Below, piece by piece: positions 9,580 through 18,289 of a stretch of 64,000 bases of DNA (position 1 is the stretch's first letter; every line of letters begins with the position of its first letter). The position numbers and the translations under genes are program-made. The notes beneath the pieces were generated by a model. The model had not been told where the DNA came from, did no database searches, and worked only from the letters and a program-made list of their open reading frames with translations. Source of the stretch: Spirosoma oryzae (GTDB taxonomy: Bacteria > Bacteroidota > Bacteroidia > Cytophagales > Spirosomataceae); assembly GCF_003002825.1 (NCBI RefSeq), contig NZ_PVTE01000023.1:30009-94008 (forward strand). Direction: 5' to 3'.

Positions 9580-10107
9580 ATGAAAGGACTTATTCGGCTG
9601 AGTTATCGGAAAGTGATCGACGCAACAGCGCAGCAGGCGTGGGACCGACTGGTATTCGACGACGCCTGGCAGGAATTTTACATGCAGGTGCAGTCGTTTA
9701 ATCCCGATGGCCGCTACCAGTATTTCTGGGAACTCCTCGCCAACGTACCCACCGCCAACAAACTACATTACCTGACCAGTCGGGCCATTCTGGGCTACCT
9801 GCAACAACTCAACGACCGCATTCCCGACGTCACGAACGCGCAGCAGCAGGCCAGCCTACCCTTCACCCAGTTTACGTTCGAGATTCTGGCGGCACAGCTT
9901 GCGCAGAAAGAGACGTTTCGCATCGCCATTTTCTTTTACAGTGACGTGCTTACTTGGATCGATACCATCGGTGATCAGTTATTGCTAGCGTACGGCGATC
10001 AGCAAGCGGCCATCCGGCAGGGACAAGCCATTACTACCGATCTGATTCCGTTGCAGCCCGAATTAGCAATCTGGTCGTACCAACCTGTTATTCCCGCCAA
10101 TGCATGA
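9580..10107 (+). CDS. Protein of unknown function, coupled to a pirin-like gene
   Basis: A 175-residue soluble-looking protein that I do not recognise. It has no signal peptide and no clear membrane segment. It is rich in aromatic residues (AWQEFYMQVQ, YQYFWELLANV, FRIAIFFYSDVLTWID) and probably mostly helical. The stop overlaps the start of the pirin-like gene in an ATGA junction (10104-10107), so the two are very likely translationally coupled and act together. No cofactor or metal motif is visible. Confidence 0.6.
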   Translation: MKGLIRLSYRKVIDATAQQAWDRLVFDDAWQEFYMQVQSFNPDGRYQYFWELLANVPTANKLHYLTSRAILGYLQQLNDRIPDVTNAQQQASLPFTQFTFEILAAQLAQKETFRIAIFFYSDVLTWIDTIGDQLLLAYGDQQAAIRQGQAITTDLIPLQPELAIWSYQPVIPANA

Positions 10108-10799
10108 TGGACACACAGACACAAGCGCGGATTTACCTGGCCGACCAGCGGGGCTACACGCAAACACCCTTTCTCCGCAGCGTTCACACATTCAATTTTG
10201 GCACCTACCAGCAGGAGAGTCGGCAGCCGTTTGGGGCGTTGCAGTTGCTCAACGACGACAGCCTAATTGCCGGTGCCAGTCTGTCGCTTACCGTAGAGCA
10301 ACCAACCGACGTTCTCCTGTTGCCGCTCATCGGCGGACTCGAATATACCAGCGAGCAAGCCTCGGGCTTTCTCGAATCGGGGCAGGCGGGGGTACTGTCG
10401 TTGATGCCCGGCCAATCTTATGCCGTTAGCAACCCATATCCGACTGAAACGATCAACCTGCTGCAAATCTGGCTAACACAACCAGTGAATTGTTCAGCAA
10501 TGGGCTTCGCCGAAACGACCTTTGATCTAAGCCAGAAAAATGGTCTGCATAGCTGTTTGCCGGAGTCAGCGGGTTCGCCACAGCAGGTCTTCATTGGTCG
10601 GTACGATGGGCGGGCCGAAGGCACGCTGAAGACAGCGCCGGGGCAGCGCGTGTTTGTCTTCGTGGTACAGGGCGTTTTCGAAGTTCAGAATCGGCTGCTG
10701 CACGAACGTGACGGCTTGTCGTTGAGCAACGTTCAACACGAAATGATTGATTTCGAGGCACTCTCTAACGACGCAATTCTGCTGCTGATTCGGTTTTAA
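10104..10799 (+). CDS. Pirin-family (YhaK/YhhW-like) cupin protein, metal site apparently lost
   Basis: A 231-residue protein. The N-terminus follows the pirin/quercetinase pattern (RIYLADQRGYTQTPFLRSVH, FGTYQQES, FGALQLLNDD), and the C-terminal cupin contains RVFVFVVQGVFEVQN. In catalytic pirins the block after LNDD carries a metal-binding HPH; here the equivalent text is TVEQPTDVLLLPLIGG with no histidine. The protein may therefore be a non-enzymatic sensor or partner rather than a quercetin dioxygenase (inference). It is translationally coupled to the unknown gene before it. A start at 10107 is also possible. Confidence 0.7.
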   Translation: MMDTQTQARIYLADQRGYTQTPFLRSVHTFNFGTYQQESRQPFGALQLLNDDSLIAGASLSLTVEQPTDVLLLPLIGGLEYTSEQASGFLESGQAGVLSLMPGQSYAVSNPYPTETINLLQIWLTQPVNCSAMGFAETTFDLSQKNGLHSCLPESAGSPQQVFIGRYDGRAEGTLKTAPGQRVFVFVVQGVFEVQNRLLHERDGLSLSNVQHEMIDFEALSNDAILLLIRF

Positions 10800-10891
10800 A
10801 CACAGAGGCACAGAGCAAAACCACGGAGAAAACGGAGAGCTATCAATCTGTCTCTGTTTTCTCTGTGCGAATCCTCCGTGCCTCTGTGTTT
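10798..10891. repeat. CACAGAG-family inverted repeat (empty copy)
   Basis: An imperfect palindrome: AAACACAGAGGCACAGAG (10798-10815) pairs with 10874-10891 with one mismatch, and inner CACGGAGAAAACGGAGA/TCTCTGTTTTCTCTGTG segments add to it. It sits between convergent genes, overlaps the TAA of the pirin-like gene and ends 9 bases before the stop of the M1 peptidase. The same motif flanks the GxxExxY gene at 21 kb; this copy encloses no gene. Confidence 0.8.
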
Positions 10892-10900
10892 AAAATACGA

Positions 10901-12769
10901 CTACTTCGCGGTCCAGGTGTTATCGGCGGGGGTGGCGTCCATGAAGATACCGCCGGTCAGCTTCACCGATTGCAGCTTCTGGGTGATCGGCAGTTTCACC
11001 ACCGCCTGCTTCTGATTGGCCTGCCAGATGGCGGGTGTCTGGTGAACAGTCTGCGTCGTACCGTCAGCGAATGTCAGTACCACGTCGACCGGCGCTACGT
11101 AGCCACCCACGTTGTCAATAGTCAGCGTAGCCTGTTTCGCAGTCGTCACGACGGGTTGCAGGGCAAAATCGATATAGTTGTTCGAAAAATACCAGTTGTT
11201 CCAGAACCAGTTCAGGTCACGACCCGCGCCGGCGTTGAAGCTGAAAAACATATCCCAGGGCGTAGGGTGTTTGCCATTCCAGCGCTCCATGAACGTGTGT
11301 AGCCCCTTGCGGAACAGGTCGTCGCCCAGCATGTCTTTCAGGGCCAGATAACCCAGCGCGGCCTTGCCGTATTCGTTGTTTCCCATAGCCGCACCACTCA
11401 GCACATTGGTCGGCGTGATGATCGGCAGATCCTCCTCAGCCGATGGGTCGCGAATCCAGCCGTTAACCCGGAAGCCCTGAAACAGTTGCACCGCTTTGTC
11501 TTTACCCAGGTCGGCCTGCCCGATCAGGTGTTCGAGCGCGGTTGCCCAGCCTTCGTCCATAAAACCGTAGCGCGTTTCGTTGATACCCATGTAGAACGGA
11601 AACCAGGTATGCGCAATCTCGTGTTCGGCGACGAAGCGCGAAAAGTTCAGGTCTTGGGTAGTGGCGTCGTTGACCATCATCGGGTATTCCATATCGGCAA
11701 ACCCCTGCACGACGGTTGTCTTCGCATACGGATACGGCACGCCGGGCCAGTTGTTGGAGAACCAGTCGAGCGCGTGTTGCCCGAAGCCGACCATCTGATG
11801 AAAGTCAGCCGCGTTGTCCAGAAAGGCTGCCTGTACGCCCGCCCGTCGGCCCGTCTTTTTGTCGACCACTACACTGGCCGCATCCCAGACATAGTGATCG
11901 CTGATGGCCAGGGCCATGTCGGGTACGTTCGTGGCACGCCAACGCCAGCTATTCGTCGCCTGACTGGCCGTAACAGCACCCGTTTTCAGCTCATCCGCCG
12001 TGGCAATATGAACCAGCGAATCGCTCGTCATCGACCGGGTCAGCCGCTGCACGTAGGTCGGCTGTAACACCTCCCCGGCGTTTTGCAGATCCCCCGTCGA
12101 CCAGACGATGTAGTTTTTCGGCACCCGAACTGTCAGGTCGTAGTCGTTGAAATCGCTGTAAAACTCCTGCGCATCAGTGAAGGGCATGCGGTCCCAGCCG
12201 TAGTAATCGTCATACACCGCGATTCGTGGGTAGAAGTACGCCAGAAAGAACGTGGTCGAATCGAGCATCCCTTCCCGACCGCTTTCTTTCGACAACTCGT
12301 AGTGCCAGTCGATGCTTAGTTTCACCGAATCGCGGGGCAGCAACGGCTTACTCAATACCATCCGCTGATTGACGTCGGTGTTGCTCGGCCATTTCTTCTC
12401 CGCCTGATTTTCCGTGTAGCGGTCGATAGTCACGCCCGACGTTAAGTAGTCTTCGCTAACAGCTCCCTGCCGACCGGCACCCGGCCGGTGAATGTTCATG
12501 AACAATTTGACCGCCAGCGTTTTCAGCGTATCGGGACTGTTGTTGACGTACGTAATCTGCTCGGTACCGTTGATGGTCCGGCTGGGTGGTGTCGCGTTGA
12601 TCGTGATGGTGTAGTGCGCGCGGTTCTGCCAGTAGCGGGGGCCGGGTTTCCCATCCATCGAACGGGTGCCCTTTTTGTAGGCCTGCTTGACGTTGCGGGG
12701 CATATACAGCGTCTGCGCCTGGGCAATGGTCAGCCCCAGCAGCAGTGCTAGTAATGGCGTGAGTTTCAT
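10901..12769 (-). CDS. Secreted M1-family zinc metallopeptidase (aminopeptidase-like)
   Basis: A 622-residue exported peptidase. The start at 12769 is chosen because it gives a clean signal peptide (MKLTPLLALLLGLTIAQAQ); the frame stays open for 26 more codons upstream without support. The zinc site is complete: HEIAH at residues 383-387 and the third ligand Glu406 in FMDEGWA, the spacing of 18 expected for gluzincins of family M1. The exopeptidase motif normally written GxMEN appears as GFADMEYP, so aminopeptidase specificity is likely but not certain. The N-terminal beta domain (about 45-250) and C-terminal helical part fit the family. It is convergent with the pirin-like gene across a palindromic repeat. 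Confidence 0.88.
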   Translation of the reverse strand: MKLTPLLALLLGLTIAQAQTLYMPRNVKQAYKKGTRSMDGKPGPRYWQNRAHYTITINATPPSRTINGTEQITYVNNSPDTLKTLAVKLFMNIHRPGAGRQGAVSEDYLTSGVTIDRYTENQAEKKWPSNTDVNQRMVLSKPLLPRDSVKLSIDWHYELSKESGREGMLDSTTFFLAYFYPRIAVYDDYYGWDRMPFTDAQEFYSDFNDYDLTVRVPKNYIVWSTGDLQNAGEVLQPTYVQRLTRSMTSDSLVHIATADELKTGAVTASQATNSWRWRATNVPDMALAISDHYVWDAASVVVDKKTGRRAGVQAAFLDNAADFHQMVGFGQHALDWFSNNWPGVPYPYAKTTVVQGFADMEYPMMVNDATTQDLNFSRFVAEHEIAHTWFPFYMGINETRYGFMDEGWATALEHLIGQADLGKDKAVQLFQGFRVNGWIRDPSAEEDLPIITPTNVLSGAAMGNNEYGKAALGYLALKDMLGDDLFRKGLHTFMERWNGKHPTPWDMFFSFNAGAGRDLNWFWNNWYFSNNYIDFALQPVVTTAKQATLTIDNVGGYVAPVDVVLTFADGTTQTVHQTPAIWQANQKQAVVKLPITQKLQSVKLTGGIFMDATPADNTWTAK

Positions 12770-12916
12770 TCCTGTAGTCAGTTTTCTGTTTACGGTTTCG
12801 GTAGTCAGTTGGTACACATGCTGACGAGTGGCGCAAAAGTATCGCAAAGAAAAAGTGAAGCCATTACTTTTATGATTAACGGCTGTCTGCCGTACCGCCT
12901 TACACTAGCCATCCCC

Positions 12917-14689
12917 ATGAAGCAGTTACTCTTGGTTATCAACATATTGCTGGCCTGTCGAGCCGTAACGCTGGCCCAAACGACGTATTGCAATCCGATG
13001 GATATCAGCTATCGGTATAATTTCGAGCAACTGAATGAGCGGATCTCCTACCGCTCCGGGGCCGACCCGGTTATCATCAACCATAAGGGAGAATACTATC
13101 TCTTTGTCACGATTCAGGGCGGCTGGTGGCATTCAAAAGACCTGGCCAACTGGCGCTACGTCGTTCCTGACAAATGGCCGATGGAAGATATGTGTGCACC
13201 GGCAGCACTCTCCGTCCGTGATACGCTGTACTTGTTTCAAAGCACGTTTGAACAGCGTCCCATCTTTATCTCGACCCAGCCCGACAAAGGAAAGCTTACC
13301 TTTTACAATCGATGGCTACCCCGGCTCCCCAAAGACATCGGCCCCTGGGACCCGGCGCTGTTTCACGACGACGATACCGACAAATGGTACATGTACTGGG
13401 GCTCGTCGAACGTGTACCCGATTTTTGGCGCTGAACTCGACAAAAGCCGCAACCTGACGTACGCGGGCAATAATCCGGCCCAGGCTTACAAGGCGCTGTT
13501 CTGGCTCGATCCCTATCAGCACGGCTGGGAACGCTTCGGCCCCAACCATTCCGACCCCATCAAACCCTTTGTCGAAGGAGCCTGGATGACCAAACACAAC
13601 GGCAAGTACTACCTGCAATACGGTGCGCCGGGCACGGAATACAACGTCTACGGCAATGGTACCTACGTCGGCAAAGACCCGCTGGGGCCGTTCGAGTACG
13701 CGCCGTATAACCCCATCGCCTACAAGCCGGGTGGCTTTGCGACGGGCACTGGGCACGGTAACACGTTTCAGGACAACTTCGGCAACTACTGGAATACGGG
13801 TACGACCTGGATCGGTGTCAACTGGGGAATGGAACGGCGCATTATGATGCACCCGGCCGGTTTCGACAAGGACGATCAACTGTTTGCCACGACGCGCTTC
13901 GGCGACTGGCCCCACCGCCTGCCAACGAAGAAATGGACCGACCGCGAAGAGCTGTTTACCGGCTGGATGCTGCTCAACTACAAAAAGCCCGTTACGGCTT
14001 CCTCGACACTGACGCCTACCGGTACCGACTCAATCCGGGTAGCGTTCGTCGCCGACGAAAACCCGCGCACGTTCTGGGTAGCCGCGCAGAACCGCCCCGG
14101 CGAAACGCTGACGACGGACCTCGGCACGCTCTGCGACGTGAAAGCCGTACAGGTCGACTACTTCGATTACAAACTCGCCATCTTCGACTCCGATTCGACG
14201 GTCTACACCCAATTCAAAATCCTGACGTCGCCCGATAACAAAACCTGGACCGTTGCCGCCGACCTCACCCGCGAATCGAAGCGGGACCGAGCCTGCGCCT
14301 ATGTCGAATTCAAGCAGCCGCAACGGGCGCGCTATGTCCGCTACGAGCATGTCTACACAGCCGGGCAGCACCTGAGCATCAACGCCTTCCGCGTGTTCGG
14401 CAACGCAACTGGTAAAGCACCGGCTGTGCCAACGATGACAGCAAAGCGCCAGAAAGACCAGCGCAACGCCGACCTGACCTGGACGAAAGTACCGGGGGCC
14501 GTGGGCTATAACATCCGCTGGGGCATCGCACCCGACAAGCTCTACCAGACCTACCAGTTCTGGAATGACCAGCCCAGCGCATTCGAACTACGCGCCCTGA
14601 ACGTTGGTGTCCCCTACTACTTTGCCATCGAATCCTTCAACGAAACCGGCGTGTCAGTCCTGAGCCCGGTTGTGAGCGCACTGCAATAA
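12917..14689 (+). CDS. Secreted GH43-family glycoside hydrolase with discoidin-like and Fn3-like domains
   Basis: A 590-residue exported enzyme; the start at 12917 gives the signal peptide MKQLLLVINILLACRAVTLA. The five-bladed propeller of family 43 occupies about residues 25-360, with the three expected acids visible: Asp50 in SGADPVI (general base), Asp145 in WDPALF, and Glu220 in FVEGAW (general acid). GH43 enzymes cleave arabinose- or xylose-containing side chains and arabinan/xylan. Residues about 375-500 resemble an F5/8 type C (discoidin) sugar-binding domain, and 510-590 an Fn3-like domain ending at FAIESFNETG. The gene is divergent from the M1 peptidase with 147 bases between starts. 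Confidence 0.88.
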   Translation: MKQLLLVINILLACRAVTLAQTTYCNPMDISYRYNFEQLNERISYRSGADPVIINHKGEYYLFVTIQGGWWHSKDLANWRYVVPDKWPMEDMCAPAALSVRDTLYLFQSTFEQRPIFISTQPDKGKLTFYNRWLPRLPKDIGPWDPALFHDDDTDKWYMYWGSSNVYPIFGAELDKSRNLTYAGNNPAQAYKALFWLDPYQHGWERFGPNHSDPIKPFVEGAWMTKHNGKYYLQYGAPGTEYNVYGNGTYVGKDPLGPFEYAPYNPIAYKPGGFATGTGHGNTFQDNFGNYWNTGTTWIGVNWGMERRIMMHPAGFDKDDQLFATTRFGDWPHRLPTKKWTDREELFTGWMLLNYKKPVTASSTLTPTGTDSIRVAFVADENPRTFWVAAQNRPGETLTTDLGTLCDVKAVQVDYFDYKLAIFDSDSTVYTQFKILTSPDNKTWTVAADLTRESKRDRACAYVEFKQPQRARYVRYEHVYTAGQHLSINAFRVFGNATGKAPAVPTMTAKRQKDQRNADLTWTKVPGAVGYNIRWGIAPDKLYQTYQFWNDQPSAFELRALNVGVPYYFAIESFNETGVSVLSPVVSALQ

Positions 14690-14706
14690 CAATTTACATC
14701 ATCAGT

Positions 14707-14723
14707 AGACGAAAACGTCTTTA
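14707..14723 (+). terminator. Short hairpin after the GH43 gene
   Basis: AGACG and CGTCT (14707-14711, 14716-14720) enclose AAAA and are followed by TTT. It lies 18 bases after the GH43 stop. The stem is only five base pairs, so the call is weak. Confidence 0.3.
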
Positions 14724-14787
14724 CAGGCAACACGCGTCCTGTGGAATATGCACTCGGCTTGCATCTACTGTACTAATTCATTGTCCT

Positions 14788-16281
14788 ATGAAACGCATGC
14801 TCTGTTGGTTGGGAACTGCTACTCTTATCCTTATATCGTATGTCGGAGAAGCACAAACGCAGTGCTTGCCGTACGACTTATTTGTCGCACGAAAAGATTC
14901 ATTGGATAATCAGTACGCGCCCGTCGACGATGTCCTAGACCCAGACCATCGTATACGCCCGATACGAGAAAACGGGGTTAGTTTCTTTAGTGAAATGAGT
15001 CCCACGGAGCGCATCGCGAAACAGGCAAACAGCAATTTCTACAAACAATTCGACAAGAATTTGCTGTCGTTAGGTTACCTACTGGGCAAACTGAACGGCA
15101 TTGAACTGTTCGTTTACGTAAATGAGAAGGGACGCATCGATTATGCTTCGTATCGATTGGATAAACATATCCTTAATGGATTCGATCAGCAGCAAATCGA
15201 TCAATCGTTTTGTCAGTTCTTTTCCGATTATGTATTTACTCAGACCAACAAAAAGCCCTATAGAATTTACAGTGGGCAAGTACTGGGGACTACACTAGTC
15301 GACAAGCAGGCTCGTATCAGGCGATTAACGCAAGAGAAAGTACCTCAACGCGGAGAAATCAGAACGCTCGCGGGTCTAGCTACGACACGGCCTGATACGG
15401 TAACCATCATTACACTTGAGCAATTAGCATTGACAAAAGCCCCACGAGCGCTGGTGCGATTCAAGAATATCCGACAACTCAATTTGAATGACAATGAATT
15501 GACGAAAGTGCCCCGGTTCGTTTTCCGTTCAAAAAAACTGTCTTCGATGAATCTGTCAGGTAATCGGTTAACTGCTTCAGCAATACGCTGTCCGCGTAAT
15601 AAGCACATTGAGCGCATTAATCTCCAGTTCAATCAGCTTACCCAGTTGCCTAAACGACTACCAAGAAACCGCCATCTGCTAAGTCTTTGGCTGGGCCATA
15701 ACAATTTGTCTGCGGGGCTTGATGCGCGCATACTACGTCGCTTGAAAACAATAACAGACCTGAACCTCTACAATACCAAACTAACGAGTTTACCCGCTAC
15801 CATTGGTCAATTAACGCAGCTAGAGACGCTTGACGTTTACTACAATCAGTTACACGAACTTCCGCGTGAAATCGGTAAAAACCTTGCATTGAAACAGCTT
15901 GCGCTCTCTTATAATCGACTGGACAGTCTGCCGGATGAAATCAGAAAGCTAACCCAATTAGAAGCTTTGTATGTTCGTAAAAATTTGCTGGCTAAGCTGC
16001 CAGTTCACATCGATGAATTGAAAACCCTTCACACATTAGATATTAGTCATAATGCGATAAGTGAACTCCCCAACTCGATTGTTAATTTATCAATCAATAC
16101 CTTACAGAACCTGAATATCAGCCAAAACAGATTAGCACATCTCCCTACAGGTCTGTTCAAAACAAATCGATTAAAACAGCTTGATATCAGTGACAACCCG
16201 GCTACCAATAAACAAAAACTGACTAAACTACTACCGCTAATTCGTGAAGCAGAAGCTAAGCATGTCACCGTACGGTATTGA
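14788..16281 (+). CDS. Exported leucine-rich-repeat protein
   Basis: A 497-residue protein with an N-terminal signal sequence (ending YVGEAQ). Residues 25-185 form a unique domain that I do not recognise. From about residue 190 to the end there are some ten to eleven LRR units of the L..L.L..N.L..LP type, such as LDVYYNQLHELPREIGKN and LALSYNRLDSLPDEIRKL. LRRs of this class form curved protein-binding surfaces. The gene is visibly more AT-rich than the GH43 and MFS genes on either side and uses more A/T-ending codons, which suggests later acquisition (inference). Binding partner unknown. Confidence 0.8.
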   Translation: MKRMLCWLGTATLILISYVGEAQTQCLPYDLFVARKDSLDNQYAPVDDVLDPDHRIRPIRENGVSFFSEMSPTERIAKQANSNFYKQFDKNLLSLGYLLGKLNGIELFVYVNEKGRIDYASYRLDKHILNGFDQQQIDQSFCQFFSDYVFTQTNKKPYRIYSGQVLGTTLVDKQARIRRLTQEKVPQRGEIRTLAGLATTRPDTVTIITLEQLALTKAPRALVRFKNIRQLNLNDNELTKVPRFVFRSKKLSSMNLSGNRLTASAIRCPRNKHIERINLQFNQLTQLPKRLPRNRHLLSLWLGHNNLSAGLDARILRRLKTITDLNLYNTKLTSLPATIGQLTQLETLDVYYNQLHELPREIGKNLALKQLALSYNRLDSLPDEIRKLTQLEALYVRKNLLAKLPVHIDELKTLHTLDISHNAISELPNSIVNLSINTLQNLNISQNRLAHLPTGLFKTNRLKQLDISDNPATNKQKLTKLLPLIREAEAKHVTVRY

Positions 16282-16330
16282 GTAAGAGTATTACCGTCAA
16301 CTGTTATTGATACGCCGATCGACAGCAAAT

Positions 16331-16397
16331 CACTTGTAACAAGTGCCTCCCGGCGGTAAGACGCAAATCCCGCGTCTCTACAAGTTTGGTATATTTG
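16331..16397 (+). promoter_or_regulatory. Upstream region of the MFS gene: palindrome, repeat fragment and promoter-like box
   Basis: CACTTGT-A-ACAAGTG (16331-16345) is a perfect 7-bp inverted repeat that could be an operator. GACGC...GCGTCTCTAC (16360-16381) is a fragment of the GAGACGC repeat family. TATATTTG (16390-16397) matches the Bacteroidota -7 consensus TAnnTTTG but ends only four bases before the start codon, which would give a leaderless or nearly leaderless transcript. No -33 box is evident. Confidence 0.35.
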
Positions 16398-16401
16398 TCG
16401 A

Positions 16402-17652
16402 ATGCCTACGCCTATTCCCCGCGACCGTCGACTGCTGCACATCTATGCCATCATTTTTATCGACGTGGTGGTCGGCTCGGCGGTTGGGCCAATTCTGCCG
16501 ACCTTTGTGAAGCAAATGGAGCGACCGCAGGTGTGGCTGGCACTGGGCACGGCCCTGTTTCTGGGTATGCAATTGTTTTCGGCTCCGCTGCTCGGCAAAC
16601 TCTCCGATGGCTATGGCCGGCGACCCATTTTTATCGTTTCGGCGACGGGTACGTTTATCGCCAATACCCTGCTGATACCCGTCCGGCTGGGGGCGTTACT
16701 GGCCAACCGGTTCAGCGACGGTCTCACCAACGGCATGTACGCGACAGTTCGCTCGGCCATCACCGACATCTCACCCAAAGAAGAACTGTTTCGTAACCTC
16801 GGTATCGAAGGTGCCATTCTGTCGCTGGGCTTCGTGATCGGACCGGGCGTATCAGGACTGCTGCTGACGGCATTCGACGTGGTAGAAGGCGAGCAGGCAC
16901 GGGTCGTGGTCATCATGGGCGTATTGCTGTCGCTGGTTAACGTCGTACTCAGCTGGACCCTGCGCGAGACGCATGCCAACCCGCCCGGCGTGACAGTAGC
17001 CGCCCTCAAAACCGAACTCGTGCAGGCACTCAATGTCGCCACCCTATGGGCGCGCCTACGGACAAAAGACAAACAGCATAACGGGCTGAAAACGCTGGTA
17101 CTCATGCAACTGGCGCTTACCTTCAGCACCGGCTATTATAACTACTTCGTCACATTCGTTAGTTTCGGTGCCCTTCAGCTCGACGCGAAAGGCATCTCCT
17201 ACTTCTTCATGTATTTCGGTGCGCTGAGCGTTGTAATCAGTTACGTATTCTACACCTACTTCGCCGACCGCATCAATCAGCAGCAGGCCATTATCTGGCT
17301 GGCGGCCTTGGGCGTACCGGTGCTGATTGGTTACGGACTGGTCGGCACATCGCTGTTCTGGCTATACGCGCTGGTGACCATCGACTGCCTGACGCTTTCG
17401 CTTATCCAGGGACTCATCGAAGGCCTGATGGCGCAGCGAACGACTGATGTCGACCGGGGCGAAGTGTTCGGTATCAATCAGGCCATGCAGGGACTCGGCA
17501 GCATCGTGACGACACTGGTCTTCGGCCTACTGTCGCTGATCGACTTGCGGCTACCGTTTGCCTGGTTTGGTCTGTGTCTGGCCGTTGTCGCCTGGCTGGC
17601 GTGGCAACGCGATGAAGTCAGTAATCCATCGGATACTCAGCCGGTTGCCTAA
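16402..17652 (+). CDS. MFS transporter, drug/proton antiporter type
   Basis: A 416-residue inner-membrane protein with about twelve hydrophobic segments. The loop after the second segment contains GKLSDGYGRRPIFI, the major facilitator motif A (GxxxDxxGRRxxl) of the DHA1 family, and FVIGPGVSGLL in the fifth segment matches the antiporter motif C (gxxxGPxxGG). The layout resembles TetA-like exporters of small molecules. A long central loop (about 175-225) separates the two halves. The substrate cannot be told from sequence. The gene stands alone; the next start is 53 bases away. Confidence 0.85.
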   Translation: MPTPIPRDRRLLHIYAIIFIDVVVGSAVGPILPTFVKQMERPQVWLALGTALFLGMQLFSAPLLGKLSDGYGRRPIFIVSATGTFIANTLLIPVRLGALLANRFSDGLTNGMYATVRSAITDISPKEELFRNLGIEGAILSLGFVIGPGVSGLLLTAFDVVEGEQARVVVIMGVLLSLVNVVLSWTLRETHANPPGVTVAALKTELVQALNVATLWARLRTKDKQHNGLKTLVLMQLALTFSTGYYNYFVTFVSFGALQLDAKGISYFFMYFGALSVVISYVFYTYFADRINQQQAIIWLAALGVPVLIGYGLVGTSLFWLYALVTIDCLTLSLIQGLIEGLMAQRTTDVDRGEVFGINQAMQGLGSIVTTLVFGLLSLIDLRLPFAWFGLCLAVVAWLAWQRDEVSNPSDTQPVA

Positions 17653-17704
17653 CGAGTAAGCTGTTTACCAATATCGCTTTTTGACCAGTAACGAGCCAGC
17701 CACG

Positions 17705-18235
17705 ATGCGTATACAAAACCTGCTGATTGTAAGTCTGCTGGCCCTGCTAAGCTGCCAGTCGGAAACGAAGCCGTCTCCGGCCTCATACAGCGTTCCGGCT
17801 AGTGTTGAACCGTATATTCAATCGTTCCGGTCGGCAGCACAGCAGCGTAACCGTGCCGTGTCGACGGACAGACTGATCGTTGAGTTTGGTGATCCGCAGG
17901 GGGAAGATGTTTGTGGCCGGTGTCTGCTGGAAGCGGGCCAGCCGCCCCACATTGTCCTGAGCACGGATGCCTATTGCTGGGAACAAGCCAGCGACAACGA
18001 AAAGGAAGGGCTCGTTTTTCATGAGCTAGGCCACTGTCTGCTCGGTCGACTCCATCGCAACGACCACTTCGCCAACCGCGCGTATGTCAGCCTGATGAAC
18101 CCCGACAACATGGGCGTTTACGCGACGTGCCGTTACCCCATTGGCGATGATGATTGCGACAAACGCCCACGCCGGACGTATTACCTCGACGAACTGTTCG
18201 ACCCAGCAACTCCCAAACCCAGTTGGGCAGACTGA
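17705..18235 (+). CDS. Lipoprotein with HExxH zinc-protease-like motif
   Basis: A 176-residue lipoprotein. The start at 17705 puts a lipobox LLSC at residues 14-17, so Cys17 would be lipidated; the longer frame from 17681 would bury it. HELGH at residues 106-110, in LVFHELGHCLLGRLHRND, is a classic zinc-binding motif, with a further histidine (His117) a few residues later, as in metzincin-like HExxHxxgxxH sites. Two CxxC-like cysteine pairs (Cys70/Cys73 and Cys91/Cys111) could form disulfides. It is likely a small periplasmic or outer-membrane metallopeptidase; no substrate is indicated. Confidence 0.65.
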   Translation: MRIQNLLIVSLLALLSCQSETKPSPASYSVPASVEPYIQSFRSAAQQRNRAVSTDRLIVEFGDPQGEDVCGRCLLEAGQPPHIVLSTDAYCWEQASDNEKEGLVFHELGHCLLGRLHRNDHFANRAYVSLMNPDNMGVYATCRYPIGDDDCDKRPRRTYYLDELFDPATPKPSWAD

Positions 18236-18289
18236 TACCAGCTTCGGGCGGAAATCCGTATGTTCGCTTTTCGCAACCTGCTGTTTCCT

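Noticed and set aside
11486..12067. 193-codon frame opposite the M1 peptidase
   Set aside because: The zinc site HEIAH...E is read on the other strand; this frame is a mirror artefact.
13316..13915. 199-codon frame antisense to the GH43 gene
   Set aside because: The GH43 catalytic residues lie on the forward strand; the antisense translation has no recognisable features.
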